A stretch of 64,000 nt of DNA from Dryocosmus kuriphilus (taxonomy: Eukaryota > Arthropoda > Insecta > Hymenoptera > Cynipidae), in NCBI GenBank assembly GCA_038277395.1, contig CM076193.1:179918601-179982600 (forward strand), given 5' to 3'. The position numbers and the translations under genes were made by a program. The notes below the pieces were generated by a model. The model saw only the letters and a program-made list of their open reading frames with translations. It did no database searches and was not told the DNA's origin. This document shows positions 12,682 to 25,079 of the stretch, one piece after another; the first letter of the stretch is position 1; every line of letters begins with the position of its first letter.

Positions 12682-13439
12682 TGCACACTGGGTCTCAGTC
12701 TCTAATTCCCATCTTCGGACACGTATTGCCCTCTAGCGTTCTGTTGCCTTGGTCTCCTCGTAATCGGCTTGTTACTACAGATGGGCGCTGCTCGGCCTGA
12801 CCGCGGTAGGGTATTACCTGACGGGTAATGACCGGTCATGACCGGTAAAGTTGGTAAAGCGCGGTCACGCTTAAATGTCTCCTTTATAAAAGTTTATTTA
12901 CTAAGAAAAAGTAAATTAGGTGTTAAGAGATATCTTATGCTAAATTTATACAAAAATTTTTTCAGTTTCAACTGTCCAGGTTATCATAAAATAAACAAAA
13001 ACTCAAAAAAGCTGAACATAGCAGACGACAGTTTTTACAGTTTTGCGGGAATTTCGAGGGATATTTGAAATAGATATTTTACAAATAGACAAATTATAGT
13101 AAAAAACCGTCGTATTTATTAAATAATCTTTTGTAAATAATACTCAGTAGTGTGTTGACTTATTTTTAGTAAAATTTAAATGAATATCACTCTTGAACAC
13201 TAAGATAAGTACTCTGTAATGTATAGGTTATTTTTGTTACCAGCACTGTTTTTTTCCCTGAAATGAAATAACTTTTTAAAATGAAATTTATATTTATGTT
13301 CAAATTTAGATCTATTAGTAAGTTGTGTAAATAATTTAGTAATTATATGTAAATAAATCCAAGTGAAGAAATTTTTTTAAACGTTTTAATATATTTTATT
13401 CTCGTACAATCTGTTATAATATACCGTGATTATAATATA

Positions 13440-15540
13440 ATGTATGCTACACATTATTAGAATTTAAGCCAAGAAAATGAATTTTTTCAATAGTATTTGA
13501 TGGCAGTGCACTTAAAATTTTTGTTTTACCAACAAATTTAGCTTTGAGAGAGTGCACAGTACATGCGATTGGAGCTAGGAGAGTTTTTGCGCACATGGTG
13601 CTCCACCAAGTCCTAGGATCTTGAATAACGTCGGGTTTCTAAAGGAAAGGGAAATTAAGTGATCCTTCCTTGAGTTTTAGATTAGACAAACATATTAAAA
13701 TGTCATCTGCTTGCCCGTGGTGTAAAACCTGTCCGATTTTGAGAATGAAATCGATGGCTAGGGCATATTCATGCTCATTATTATCACATCCTAGATAGCG
13801 TGGATCAAGGTTTGCAGCCTCGTGTAAATTGCTGGTAAGGTGTTTGACGTCTTCTAATAATAATTCGCGAAGGAGTGATTTATCATCAAATCCTGTCGAT
13901 GTTGGATGAAGGTTCGTAGTGATGTGTTTTCTAATTTTATTGTGAAAGTGTTTAACATCACTCAAAAGGATGTCATTTGTTTTCGATTGAAAATAGCCAG
14001 TTTTAAATGGTTCCGAGAACGCGTTAAATGAAGACATTTCATCCCACAAATTAGTGTTTAATATTAGCGACCTTAGTCTCTCTGAAACTTTTTCGTGGAA
14101 GCGAAGACAATGCACAGCCTTTGTTATGTTTTGCAAAATTTCTTCTTTTTCAAAAAAGACAACCTCTGCCTCCTGAAGCTGAACTGTGCTTCCACTGAAT
14201 TTGAATAGAGGTGCGCCTTGAATTCGTGAATTAATTCTTCTTCATCAAAAATACTTGCGAATATTTCATTTAAGTTTTCTCGAATAATCGAGGTCTCAGG
14301 TGCATAGATTATCTTGTCTAAAATTGCTTTAAAAGCATCTGGAGCAGACGGATAAATAAGCGCGTAATATTTTCCTGCGATGGGATATGTTTTAATGATG
14401 TGCAGCAATCATTTTTGTAAAAGTAGAGACTACTTAAGACGCCTAAGCAATCTTGAGGTCGTAATTCCATCAGCACTGTTTTTAATCTGTCAAATTCTGT
14501 CAATTATTTTTTTAAAACACGATACAGGATCACGTCTGGCACAGTGATAAAAATAGCATTTTCAGTAGAAGATATCTCTACTAGCACCCAATATTGCCTC
14601 AATATTGCATCCATATTTCCTGCAATATGGGCAATGTTACAGGAAATATGGATGCAATATTGAGATGGCCATTTTTGGCAACATTCGGCTGCTAAAATTA
14701 TTATTATTTTTAACAACCTATCCCTAAGATTTACCAGATATCTGTTGTTAAAAACATTAAGTGAATGTTGCCAAAAATGGCCATCGCAATATTGCCTCAA
14801 TATTGGGTGCTAGCAGGGATCCTGAAAATAAGAGAAAAAATAACATTTCGTCAAAATTAGAAGGTAATGCACGTGGTCACGTACTATAAAATGTGTAATT
14901 TATTGAAGCAGAATGTGATATAAATATTTCAATATTACATAAAAAAGAATTTTTTTAAATCTACCCACCTGTCATCAATGATGACTGCATATGTAACAGC
15001 AGATTTCACTTTTTCTTTAATGCACATCTGTACTCGTTGATACTCATCATCCAGCAATTTACCTAAAAGAATATCCACAGTAGACAATGGACAAGCTGGA
15101 TTCCATGAAGAGAACAAATTTATCTAATGTGTATCATTTAAACATGAAGGAGGTACACCTGAAGTGAAACATACAGACGCATACAGTCTCCAAAATCTGA
15201 TCTAAAATAAAGGAAATTGTATATCACATCTAAATATGCACAAATATTTCCCTAATTATTTATTCTGCAAGATTTTTACTCTTTCAGCCTCATCGACTTC
15301 TTTACGAAACTTGTATTGCAGAAATTAGCTGACGATGAACAACTGGAATTATCATTTTCATTTTCCTTATTAAAGCTATTTCGCTTCCCCTTTCCTTCAA
15401 TATGTGAAACCACGAAAGCTGCACGTTCCTTAACTGTGAGAGGAGCAGCGGTGCATTTTTGGGCTAGATGCCTAGCCACCCTGGTGACATTTTTGGCGTA
15501 GATTACTTTATAATACTGTCACTGAATTTTCCCATCTTCC
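13440..15540 (-). pseudogene. Degenerate hAT transposase
   Basis: In minus-strand order: a ruined BED finger near 15540-15460, where both leading cysteine positions are now a stop (TGA) and tyrosine while H and C in RHLAQKC remain; VTYAVIIDDRW at about 15010; YPIAGKYYALIYPS at about 14380; NLHEAANLDPRYL at about 13830-13790; and a C-terminal PRTWWSTMCAKTLL at about 13600. Several stops and frame changes, plus a MITE at 14581-14813, make it non-functional. Confidence 0.7.
14581..14813. mobile_element. Foldback MITE inside the hAT gene
   Basis: The outer arms CTAGCACCCAATATTG and the exact inverse CAATATTGGGTGCTAG bound 233 bp. An inner hairpin (CATCCATATTTCCTG with CAGGAAATATGGATG, 14609-14656) and a further pair with GGCCATTTTTGGCAACATTC (near 14668 and inverted near 14765-14784) give a multi-branched fold. 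No coding capacity. Confidence 0.75.
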
Positions 15541-17629
15541 AAGTTAACGCAGTGCAGAAGCACTAAATGGCTAGAATCCATAGCAGTTAACTGTGAAAAG
15601 TGATTATAATAAATTATTTTAAATCCATTTAACATGAAAATAGCTCTTTCTCTCTAAAAAAAAAAAACATTATAATCTTTTGGTACGAAATTAACCTTAA
15701 AAAATGCAATCAAAAATGTCTTCATCATCAAACACAATAATATATTAAAAAATTACTTCTTCTTTTCGTAGCGAATATAAGTAAAATGTAAAGATTTGTG
15801 TAAACTTACATACTTATGCCGTTAATTGCTTTTAACACATTTATTGTGAATTATTTGTGAACAAAATTTTAATATGAAAAATTTCCTTTTTAAAAGGCAG
15901 CCCTACAATAAAAAATAATATAAAGTAAAAGGTCTTCTCTTTTCGAACATAACCTATACAAGATAAAACATTAATCTATAGGTGTACTGCACACACAATT
16001 TAAATATATTATTAAATCAAAAAAATTAATAGTAAAGGTAAATTATTAAATAACATTTTTACATAAATTATATTATAATAGTTAAAGAAAGGGGAGTATC
16101 TATTCCTTATAAAATAACCTATACGTTACAAAGTACTTCCCTTATTGTTCAAAAGTGATAGTCATTAAAATTTTTCTAAAAATAACTCAACACACTACTG
16201 AATATTATTTCCAAAAGATCATTTAATAAATACGACGGTTTTTTTACTATAATTTGTCAATTTATAAAATGTCAATTTCAAATATCCCGCAAAGCTGTCG
16301 TCTGCTACGCTCAACATTTTTGCGTTTTTATTTATTGTATAATAACCTGAACAGTTAAAACTGAAAAACTTTTTGTATACGTTTAGCATAAGGTATCTCT
16401 TAACACTTAAATTACTTTTTCTTACAAAAGAAATTTTTCTAAAGGACATATTTGGGCGTGACCGCGCTTTACCAACTTTACCGGTCATGACCCGTCAGAT
16501 TTGGTCATGACCGTGAAATACCGAGCAGCGCCCATCAGTACTTGTTACCCTGTGGCCAGCTACTCTCCTAGCTCACCCACTGGTCTCCCGCGCCACTTAT
16601 CAACCTCTCGCTCCGCTCCCCATGCTCCCCTCACCCCTCAATCCTCCTTCGCACTATTTCCAGACCTTACCTCACCATCCGTCTCCCCAGTCTCGTACAA
16701 CTTCACTCCCCTACTCTCTGTCCACAAAACTAACTAACTAACTAACTAGCTAACTAACTTCAAACCTAACCTCACTCTTCAGCATGCACCACTTTTTCTC
16801 ACTTTTTCTCTTCTTCCACCTTCCGTGACCCTTCCACTCATTCCTCCCACATACCAACTGCCATAACTCTAATCACAACCCTTTTTTTTACCCCACACAA
16901 CCCTTATTCACCTCCAAAGCCAAAACGATCGCTCAAATTCCCACACCAGTCCCATCACTATAACCGCCGGAAACGGAAGCCAAATAAAAATTTAACTAAA
17001 ATCTCCAAAAATGAAATTTTATTCGCGGTTAAAACAGTTTTTAATAATTTTTAGCATTCTCATTCAACAACAAATTTTACAAACTTTCTGGTTGTCCAAT
17101 GGGATCTCCATTGTCTCCAATAGTCTCAAACTTGGTTCTGGAAGATGTTGAAAAAAGGACATTACCTCAATTAACATTAAAATCTATTTTCTATATATAT
17201 ATATTCACAATTATACCACATGATAGAATAAATGAAATCTGAAACATATTTAATAGTATTGATGAATCCATGCAATTTACATTTGAAATTGAGAAGAACA
17301 ATAGTTTAAACCTTTTAGATCTAAAAATTATAAAAAATAATGATGGAAAATTGATTACAAGTTGGTTGAAAAAACCATCTTGGTCTGGACGTTATTTAAA
17401 CTATGAACCTCATCATTTATTTAAGCAAAAGATCGGCTTGATCAAAGGTCTAACAGATGGATGTATTAAATTACGCGACATATAATTTAGACCAGAAAAT
17501 TTAGAACAATTGAAAATTACGTTGCAATTGAATAATTATCCACTTCCGTTGATAGAAAATTTTATACAAGAACGAATTCACGAAATATATAATGAACCTA
17601 ACAAAAATGAGAAAACAAGGAAATGACTA

Positions 17630-19048
17630 TATTTTCTAAATAAAAGATTTAGATTTTTTTAATTTTCTAAGTTTTTTAGAAGAAAATTGGAAACTTTTAG
17701 AAATTTATCAATTACGAAAATCAGGAAGTTTTTATATTTTCTTAATAAAAAACCTTGAATTTTTTAACAATTTTATAAGTTTCTTTAAAAGAAATTTAGC
17801 AACCTTTCGAAATTTACAAATGTGAAAGCTTAGGAAATTTTTGCAAAATTTTCTAAATAAAAGACTTAAAATTTTCAAAAATTTTCGATGTTTCTTTTTT
17901 AGATTTGTTAATATTTTCGGAAGAAAATTAGAAGCCTATAGAAATTTATAAAATAAAGAAATTTTCAAAATATGTTCAGAATAAAAAATTTATATTTTTT
18001 TACAATTTTCTACGTCCTTTTAGAAAACATTTAGCTTTTAGAAATTCAGAAATTTAGAAACTTCGGAATTTTTACAACATTTTCTGAATAAAAGAGTTCG
18101 AATTTTCTTCATTTTCTAAATTTTTTAGAAAAAAATTAGATTTTTTATATAATTTTAAAATATAATAATAATAATTAATAATAAAGAATAATTTGGAAAT
18201 AATAAATATAATATTGAACTTTAACTCAATTAATTTCGAAAATTTTAATTTTTATAAAAATTTGCAATTAATCCTTATACAAAAGAAAAAAAATCCATTT
18301 TTATAACTAAAACTCTTCCTTATTAATTATTATAAATAATAATTAGAATTAATCATAATAATAATATAGTTATGTGACAATAATGACGATCAGATAATAA
18401 TATTAATAATTAATTACAGTAAATATATGTTTTAATCATTAATAACAATAATCATTGGAATTTTTAAAAATTTTTAAATAAAAGTCATTGTTCTCTTAAG
18501 AGCTTAAGATTTAAGATTTATTAACTACGAAAATCAGAAAATTTTTATATTTTCCTAATAAAAGACTTCGAATTTTTTTTAAATTGTATATTAAGTTTCT
18601 TTAAAAGAAATTTAGCAACCTTTCGCAATTTTCAAATGTAGAAACTTAGGAAAGTTTTGCAAAATTTTCTGAATAAAAGACTTAACCCGTAGTTACCACA
18701 CTCCATCTGCGTATACGTATAATCCACACTGGTGCGAGTTGGGATTTCGGATTTTTAAATGTTAATAATTCATGCATAAAATAATGTAATTATAACTTAT
18801 AATATAAGGTTTGGGTCTGATGGTGCATGACTCATTAAGGGACGGACATATTTAGCATGGGGGGGAGAGACGCTTTTACCTACCGGGTGACAAAAGACAC
18901 TTGTATGAAAATTTTGCTGGTGCGAATTCGCACCAGTGTGGTAACTACGAAAATTTTCAAAAATTGTCTGTATCTTTTTTAGGTATTTTATAATATTTTC
19001 GGGAGAAAATTAGAAGTCTATAGAAATTTATAAACAAAAGAAATTTTC
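17630..19048. repeat. AT-rich tandem array, about 112-bp degenerate monomers
   Basis: The phrase TTTTCTAAATAAAAGA-TTA or a close variant recurs near 17632, 17742, 17855, 17970 and 18080, and again near 18553 and 18662. Each is followed by a run of TTTTAGAAGAAAAT... and ...GAAATTTA. Spacing is about 110-115 bp. Repeat order is lost from about 18140 to 18480, where only AT-rich DNA is seen. No gene is supported. Confidence 0.65.
18688..18949. mobile_element. MITE with 15-bp perfect terminal inverted repeats
   Basis: CGTAGTTACCACACT (18688-18702) and its exact inverse (18935-18949). Comparison with the empty repeat monomer at about 17866 (GACTTAAAATTTTC) shows that the insertion site gained two A bases, so a 2-bp AA duplication is likely. 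The internal sequence repeats the words CTGGTGCGA and TTCGCACCAG near the ends. Non-coding. Confidence 0.75.
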
Positions 19049-20426
19049 ACACTATTGTTATGAGTTCAAAGGCTTGCTTGAGTTTTTAAAAAAACTAGTC
19101 AAATTACTAGATAGCAATTTGACGTACTTTATTCAAAAATTTCAAAGCGTATACAACGAAGACAGATTAGAACTAACCTTTTTCGGCCTGCTGCGTGGTC
19201 TTTTATACGAGGCACATCCAGAAAATAAGTGTAGTGGTACTCTCACAGCTGTAGGGAATACTTTTTCGACATGTTGGCAACACTGCCGCGTAGCTTGAGT
19301 CCTCCCCTTCAAAACGAGACCAATCCGAGGTTAGTGTGTTTAAAACTCTTGACGCAGTAGCATCTCTCGCGATAAATGTAGATCGTATCTCCCGCCAAGT
19401 ACGAAATTCGCACCGTTATTTGCTACCTCGTTGTGAAGGGAAAAGCTCCAGTTGAGATTTATAATGAGGTGAAAACTGCTTACGGTAATGGAGCTATGAA
19501 TCGTACGTGTGTGTACAAGTGGTGTCGCGAATTTAAAAATGGCCGTACTTCCGTGCATGACGATCAGAGGAGCGGAAGACCTTCAATTGTGACTAACGAA
19601 CTTGTGGAAAAAATCGAGATTGCTGTCCGTGACAATCGCAGATTGACGTTAGATGATCTTTCTGCGATGTTTCCGTAAATCTCCAGATCCCTGTTACGCG
19701 AAACGATCACAGAAACTCTCGGATATCGGAAATTGTCTGCGAGGTGGGTCCCAAAACAGCTGATAGAACAGCACAAGTTGAATCGAGTGCAGAGCAGTGA
19801 TCCCATATTTGAAATGAGATGCCCTCGCACACAAAGAAAGCTCTATGTCCGTGTGAAAAGAGTGGTGGTCACTTCTCCTCTTCTGAATATGAAAACACGA
19901 AGGCGCACGATTGCCAGTCGGGAACCTTCGGCGGTTTCTATTTATATCTCCGATCTCGCCGAGAAAGAAAATAAGAAATTGTAGAAATAAGAGATTAGAG
20001 GTTTTGCCTTTCGCGCGATTTGAATTTCTTGTATGAGTGGATTTTGAGGTTACGTTTTTCAGGTGTTTACAATAGTGATAATTTACATTAATACATACAT
20101 AAATACATATGTATATATATAGGTATATATATATGTATGTATGTACTCTGTCGAAAAGTTATTCACACTTCTTAAATTTTTTTAAACACTATTGATATAT
20201 AAATATTTCCAGATAGATTTATAACAGAAATATTTATGTATCTAGACAATTTTTTAATAATACATGTTCTTATCGGTAAAATGCATGTCGTCTTATTTCC
20301 CTTGAAAGACAGCATATAATTGAAAGTACAGAAGTTGCATGATCCACAATAAAAAACTGAACGTACATAAAAATTAATTATATATATTTTATTATTTTAT
20401 ATTATATTTATATTTATTATTTTATG

Positions 20427-20472
<46 letters not shown>
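20427..20472. repeat. (TA)n microsatellite
   Basis: A TA run of about 23 units in the left arm of the palindrome; its partner is at 22266-22322 and a second internal run at about 20797-20835. AT runs at mirrored positions would aid cruciform extrusion. Confidence 0.9.
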
Positions 20473-20473
<1 letters not shown>

Positions 20474-20791
20474 TATTTGGTTACCTTTCTGTCAAATGTC
20501 ATAACTTATTACACTTTGTTTCTTCCTTCGTGTAACAATAACGGTAATTTAGATTTTCTTTTAATAATTCACTTTTACAGTACCTAATAATATAGTGACA
20601 TGATATGAACTTAAAAAAGTTAAACAATTTTCAAACAATAATATATATTTATAAAGAGTTTTCCTAATATTTGACTTAATTATTTACTTATTTTATTCAA
20701 TTACTGACCAAGAAAGGTATAAAAAACTTTAATTCAAACGTCATTAAGTAACCTCGAACTTCAATGTAGGTAAAATAACATATTGGTTTGT

Positions 20792-20837
<46 letters not shown>

Positions 20838-22263
20838 ATTAAATTTATATTTATTAATATAACCATACTAATACAAGCATAAACAGTGGTTTTGTACAAT
20901 AAACAGATTTTAAACATATTCTCCTCTGAATATGAAAACACGAAGGCGCACGATTGCCAGTCGGAAACTTTCGACGATCGTAATCGCAGTTGACGCGCGA
21001 AAATTTAAATCTGGTTATTGTAAAAAAACACTGTTTATGGTTATATTAATATGATTATATTAATAAATATAAATTTAATTAATAATATATATATATATAT
21101 TGTACAAACCAATATGTTATTTTACCTACATTGAAGTTCGAGGTTACTTAATGACGTTTGAATTAAAGTTTTATACCTTTCTTGGTCAGTAATTGAATGA
21201 AATAAGTAAATAATTAAGTCAAATATTAGGAAAACTCTTTATAAATATATATTATTGTTTGAAAATTGTTTAACTTTTTTGAATTCATATTATGTCAGTA
21301 TATTATTAGGTCCTGTAAAAGTGAATTATTAAAAGAAAATCTAAATTACCGTTGTTACACGAAGGAAGAAACAAAGCGTAATAAGTTATGATATTTGACA
21401 AAAAGTTAACCACGGTAATTTAGATTTTCTTTTAATAATTCACTTTTACAAACTAATAATATAGTGACATGATATGAATTTAAAAAATTTAAACAATTTT
21501 CAAACAATAATATATATTTATAAAGAGTTTTCCTAATATTTGACTTAATTATTTACTTATTTTATTCAATTACTGACCAAGAAGGGTATAAAACTTTAAT
21601 TCAAACGTCATTAAATAACCTCGAACTTCAATGTAGGTAAAATAACATATTGGTTTGTACAATATATATATATATATTATTAATTAAATTTATATTTATT
21701 AATATAACCATATTAATATAACCATAAACAGTGGTTTTTTACAATAACCAGATTTAAATTTTCGCGCGTCAACTGCGATTACGATCGTCGAAAGTTTCCG
21801 ACTGGCAATCGTGCGCCTTCGTGTTTTCATATTCAGAGGAGAATATGTTTAAAATCTGTTTATTGTACAAAACCACTGTTTATGCTTGTATTAGTATGGT
21901 TATATTAATAAATATAAATTTAATTAATATATATATATATATATTGTACAAACCAATATGTTATTGTACCTACATTGAAGTTCGAGGTTACTTAATGACG
22001 TTTGAATTAAAGTTTTATACCTTTCTTGGTCAGTAATTGAATAAAATAAGTAAATAATTAAGTCAAATATTAGGAAAACTCTTTATAAATATATATTATT
22101 GTTTGAAAATTGTTTAACTTTTTTAAGTTCATATCATGTCACTATATTATTAGGTACTGTAAAAGTGAATTATTAAAAGAGAATCTAAATTACCGTTATT
22201 GTTACACGAAGGAAGAAACAAAGTGTAATAAGTTATGACATTTGACAGAAAGGTAACCAAATA

Positions 22264-22265
<2 letters not shown>

Positions 22266-22322
<57 letters not shown>
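22266..22322. repeat. (TA)n microsatellite, right-arm partner
   Basis: It is the counterpart of the 20427-20472 run and is longer, so the two arms have diverged in length here. Confidence 0.9.
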
Positions 22323-22326
<4 letters not shown>

Positions 22327-23617
22327 CATAAAATAATAAATATAAATATAATATAAAATAATAAAATATATATAATTACTTTTTATGTAAGTTCAGTTTT
22401 TCATTGTGGATCATGCAACTTCTGTACTTTCAATTATATGCTGTCATTCAAGGGAAATAAGACGACATGCATTTTACCGATAAGAACATGTATTATTAAA
22501 AAATTGTCTAGATACATAAATATTTCTGTTATAAATCTATCTGGAAATATTTATATATCAATAGTTTTTAAAAAAATTTAAGAAGTGTGAATAACTTTTC
22601 GACAGAGTACATACATACATATATATATACCTATATATATACATATGTATTTATGTATGTATTAATGTAAATTATCACTATTGTAAACACCTGAAAAACG
22701 TAACCTCAAAATCCACTCATACAAGAAATTCAAATCGCGCGAAAGGCAAAACCTCTAATCTCTTATTTCTACAATTTCTTATTTTCTTTCTCGGCGAGAT
22801 CGGAGATATAAATAGAAACCGCCGAAGGTTCCCGACTGGCAATCGTGCGCCTTCGTGTTTTCATATTCAGAAGAGGAGAAGTTACCACCACTCTTTTTAC
22901 ACGGGCATAGAGCTTTCTTTGTGTGCGAGGGCATCTCATTTCAAATATGGGATCACTGGTGCAGAGCTCCAAAGAGTTTTTGGAGCGCTACGAACGCGAA
23001 GGCGATGATTTTCTCTACTCTATTGTTACTAGAGACGAAACTTGGGTTGCCCACTACACGCCTGAAACTAAGAGGCAGTCTCAACAATGGCACCACACCT
23101 TGTCACCCTCCGCCAAGAAATTCAAAACCACAATTTCAGCCAAAAAAAATCATGGCATCCGTGTTTTGGGACCATAAAGGCATAATTTTGATTGAATATC
23201 TGCCTCACGGGACGACCATCAACGCGGCAAGATACTGTGAGACGCTGAAAAAATTGAAAAGGGCGATTAAGAATAAAAGGAGGGGCATGCTGACGAAGGG
23301 AGTCTGCCTGCTGCATGACAATGCCAAACCTCACACGGCCAACGCCACGAAGCAACTCCTGGACTCTCTTTAATGGGACGTTTTGAACCATCCCCCGTAT
23401 TCTCCTGACCAGGCCCCTTCAGATTTCCATCTCTTCACTTCCCGGAAGGTGCACATGGGTGGAAACAAGTTTTCAACGGGCGAGGAGGTGAAGGAGGAGG
23501 TGGAGAAGCGGGCGAAAGAGCTGGCAGGAGACTTCTTCGAGGCAGGCATCAAAAAATTGATCCCGCGGCTCACCACTTGCATCGAGAGGGATGGTGACTA
23601 TGTCGAAAAATAACTTA

Positions 23618-24943
23618 CGAGGGCCTACCCAAAAGAAACCGAACTGATGTTGTGGGGAGCGGAGTTGTTGTAGTACCGGGTTTTTGCCGGTAGGTGCGTG
23701 TAGAGGCACTTTTCACCAGTTAGTATGCCAACTGCTATCACTGTGTAAGGTTGCATTTGGTGTGTGTAATTTTTTTTTTGACTGTTGCTTTGCGCGCTCG
23801 TCGTTTTTTGTGTGATGGTTGATTTTCGTAATCAGCGTGCCAACGTGAGGTTTTGCTTCCTGCTCGGGAAAACGGGCACAGAAACTCTTCAAATGTTAAA
23901 GACGGCCTACAAGGATGATGCTATGGGAAAAAACTCAAGTGTTCGAGTGGTTTTCTCGTTTTAAAAGTGGGGAAATGTCAATTGACGACCAACCTCGCTC
24001 TGGACGTCCTTCGACGGCCCGAACCGACGAAAATGTTGAAAAGATTCGTGAAATCATCCTGGAAGATCGACGAAGGACAATCGAAGAAGTTGTGGAGAAA
24101 TCTGGCGTGAGTTGTAGTTCAGTACAGAGAATTCTAAGTGAAGATTTGGGGATGAGAAGGGTGGCTGCAAAATTTGTTCCTCGACTGCTGACTGCAGAGC
24201 AAAAACAAGGCCGCGTGCAAGCATGCTCTGCTTTGAAGGAGGAATTCCAAAATGATCCAAACTTTTTTTCCAAGGTCATAACAGGTGACGAATCGTGGTG
24301 TTATGGATACGATCCTGAAACTAAGCAACAGTCAAGTCAATGGAAGACTCAAAATTCGCCTCGCCCTAAAAAAGCTCGTCAGGTGAGGTCAAACATTAAG
24401 ACGATGCTCATTTGTTTTTTCGATGTGAGAGGAGTCGTCCATTCAGAATTTGTTCCACCGGGTCAGACAGTTAATCAGGCATTTTACCTGGAAGTCTTGA
24501 AAAGATTGCGCAACAGTTTACGACGGAAAAGGCCTGATTTGTGGCAGTCGGGGGACTGGTTTTTCCACCACGACAACGCCCCTGCTCACACAGCTCTTTC
24601 TGTGCGCCGATTTTTGACCAAAAATATCATGGCCACTGTTCCTCACCCACCCTATTCACCCGATTTAGCCCCCTGTGACTTTTTTTTATTCCCCCGAATG
24701 AAAAGGGACATGAAAGGAAAGCGTTTTGCGGACGTAGCTGAAGTGAAGGAAAAAACGACGGAGGCGCTGTCAAGCATCACAAAAGAGGAATTTAAAAAAT
24801 GTTTCGAACAATGGAATAAAAGATTAGATAAGTGTATTGTCTCCAATGGAGAGTACTTTGAAGGAGATTAAATGTTTTTTGTAGAAAAATCAAAATAATA
24901 ACTTTGTACAAAAGTAGTTCGGTTTCTTTTGGGTAGGCCCTCG
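23618..24943 (+). mobile_element. Second mariner, near-intact
   Basis: Terminal repeats CGAGGGCCTACCCAAAAGAA and the exact inverse (24924-24943) are flanked by TA (23616-23617, 24944-24945). Length is 1326 bp, normal for mariner. It sits just 3' of the first mariner's stop codon. The perfect terminal repeats and long reading frame mark it as the youngest element in the stack. Confidence 0.9.
23815..24871 (+). pseudogene. Mariner transposase (SETMAR-like), single frameshift
   Basis: The start is ATG at 23815 (MVDFRNQRANVRF). One extra A in the A-run near 23926-23931 shifts the frame; from there to 24871 the frame is fully open (318 residues). It has two helix-turn-helix regions (the second includes VSCSSVQRILSEDLG). 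The DD34D catalytic residues are in ITGDESW, HHDNAPAH and LAPCDFF. The C-terminus SNGEYFEGD is complete. The protein would bind the 28-bp-class terminal repeats and integrate at TA. The frameshift could also be a sequencing error in a homopolymer. Confidence 0.85.
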
Positions 24944-25079
24944 TACATATGTACAAGTGTAACCAACTATATTAATATTTCGATGTTATCAGTAATTGAA
25001 TAGAGTAGGGTATGGCCTTTCTGGTATTTTATTAGATGTTAAGTGAAGAGAATAGTTTTTATTCAAAAAACATTATCTT

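Larger units (their letters stand above)
12776..16540 (-). mobile_element. hAT transposon with long terminal inverted repeats
   Basis: An 8-bp target duplication CTTGTTAC lies at 12768-12775 and 16541-16548. The termini TACAGATGGGCGCTGCTCGG and its near-perfect inverse (TACTGATGGGCGC...) extend inward for roughly 300 bp, including GACCGGTCATGACCGGTAAA. The element disrupts the LINE leader. The small mirrored ORFs at 12838-13068 and 16219-16488 lie inside these repeats and are not genes. 13070-13430 and 15540-16210 hold AT-rich DNA with no gene seen. Confidence 0.85.
11287..16987 (-). mobile_element. Non-LTR retrotransposon (LINE), internally deleted, itself split by a hAT
   Basis: It is flanked by the 11-bp duplication AAATTTAACTA (11276-11286 and 16988-16998). 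On the minus strand the 5' end is near 16987, ORF1 lies at 12681-11630, and an endonuclease-like start of ORF2 (VVFWNVPGM, about 11620-11590) breaks off after a few dozen codons, going directly into a short 3' region. The GC- and purine-biased composition differs sharply from the AT-rich host DNA. 16541-16987 is the 5' leader and shows no separate gene. Confidence 0.8.
10103..17620 (+). pseudogene. Penelope-like element reverse transcriptase, split by a LINE
   Basis: The N-terminal region (10103-10681) has the family segment NISNVKIPDEITESLALGNK. After a damaged stretch the frame resumes with LKADRGN (about 10760), AKAYVLPEVHK and IVSTIGS (11000-11050), and VSLFDSIP (motif A, about 11210). 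At 11286 a LINE interrupts. Past it, GCPMGSPLSPIVSNLV (about 17090-17135) and LNLLDLKIIKN...WLKKPSWSGRYL (17300-17400) complete the RT. Stops occur at about 11136, 11262 and 17482. No GIY-YIG domain follows, so the 3' part is lost. Penelope-like elements reverse transcribe at exposed 3' ends. Confidence 0.8.
19795..22958. mobile_element. Giant palindromic (foldback) element, 3.2 kb, arms about 1.58 kb
   Basis: Ends CAGTGATCCCATATTTGAAA and the inverse are flanked by the 8-bp duplication GTGCAGAG (19787-19794, 22959-22966), which fits hAT-type integration. Almost the whole left half reappears inverted in the right half. Each arm also contains its own inverted pair, so a unit of about 400 bp occurs four times in alternating orientation: near 20530-20930, 20985-21360, 21415-21770 and 21830-22205. 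No transposase frame is present; ORFs at both ends are mirror images of each other and not genes. It would need a helper transposase. Confidence 0.85.
19400..23613 (+). pseudogene. Mariner transposase split by a palindromic element
   Basis: The 5' half (about 19400-19794) has the helix-turn-helix region CVYKWCREFKNGRTSVHDD and the linker RSGRPS; a TAA at about 19675 interrupts it (AMFP*ISRS). After the insertion the frame resumes at 22967 with SKEFLERYE. Catalytic residues are in TRDETW, LLHDNAKPH and SPDQAPSDF, with 34 residues between the last two Asp (DD34D). An extra A in the run near 23140-23147 shifts the frame and a TAA lies at 23371. The C-terminus DGDYVEK ends at 23613. Confidence 0.85.

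Noticed and set aside
12838..16488. Mirrored ORFs MTGKVGKARSR... as genes
   Set aside because: They lie in the long terminal inverted repeats of the hAT element.
19803..22972. ORFs with DPIFEMRCPRTQRKLY at both ends of the palindrome
   Set aside because: Identical mirror images at the two ends of a foldback element, with no domain and no conservation argument.
23815..24871. Host SETMAR-like gene
   Set aside because: There is no SET domain; perfect terminal repeats and TA duplication make it an ordinary mariner.
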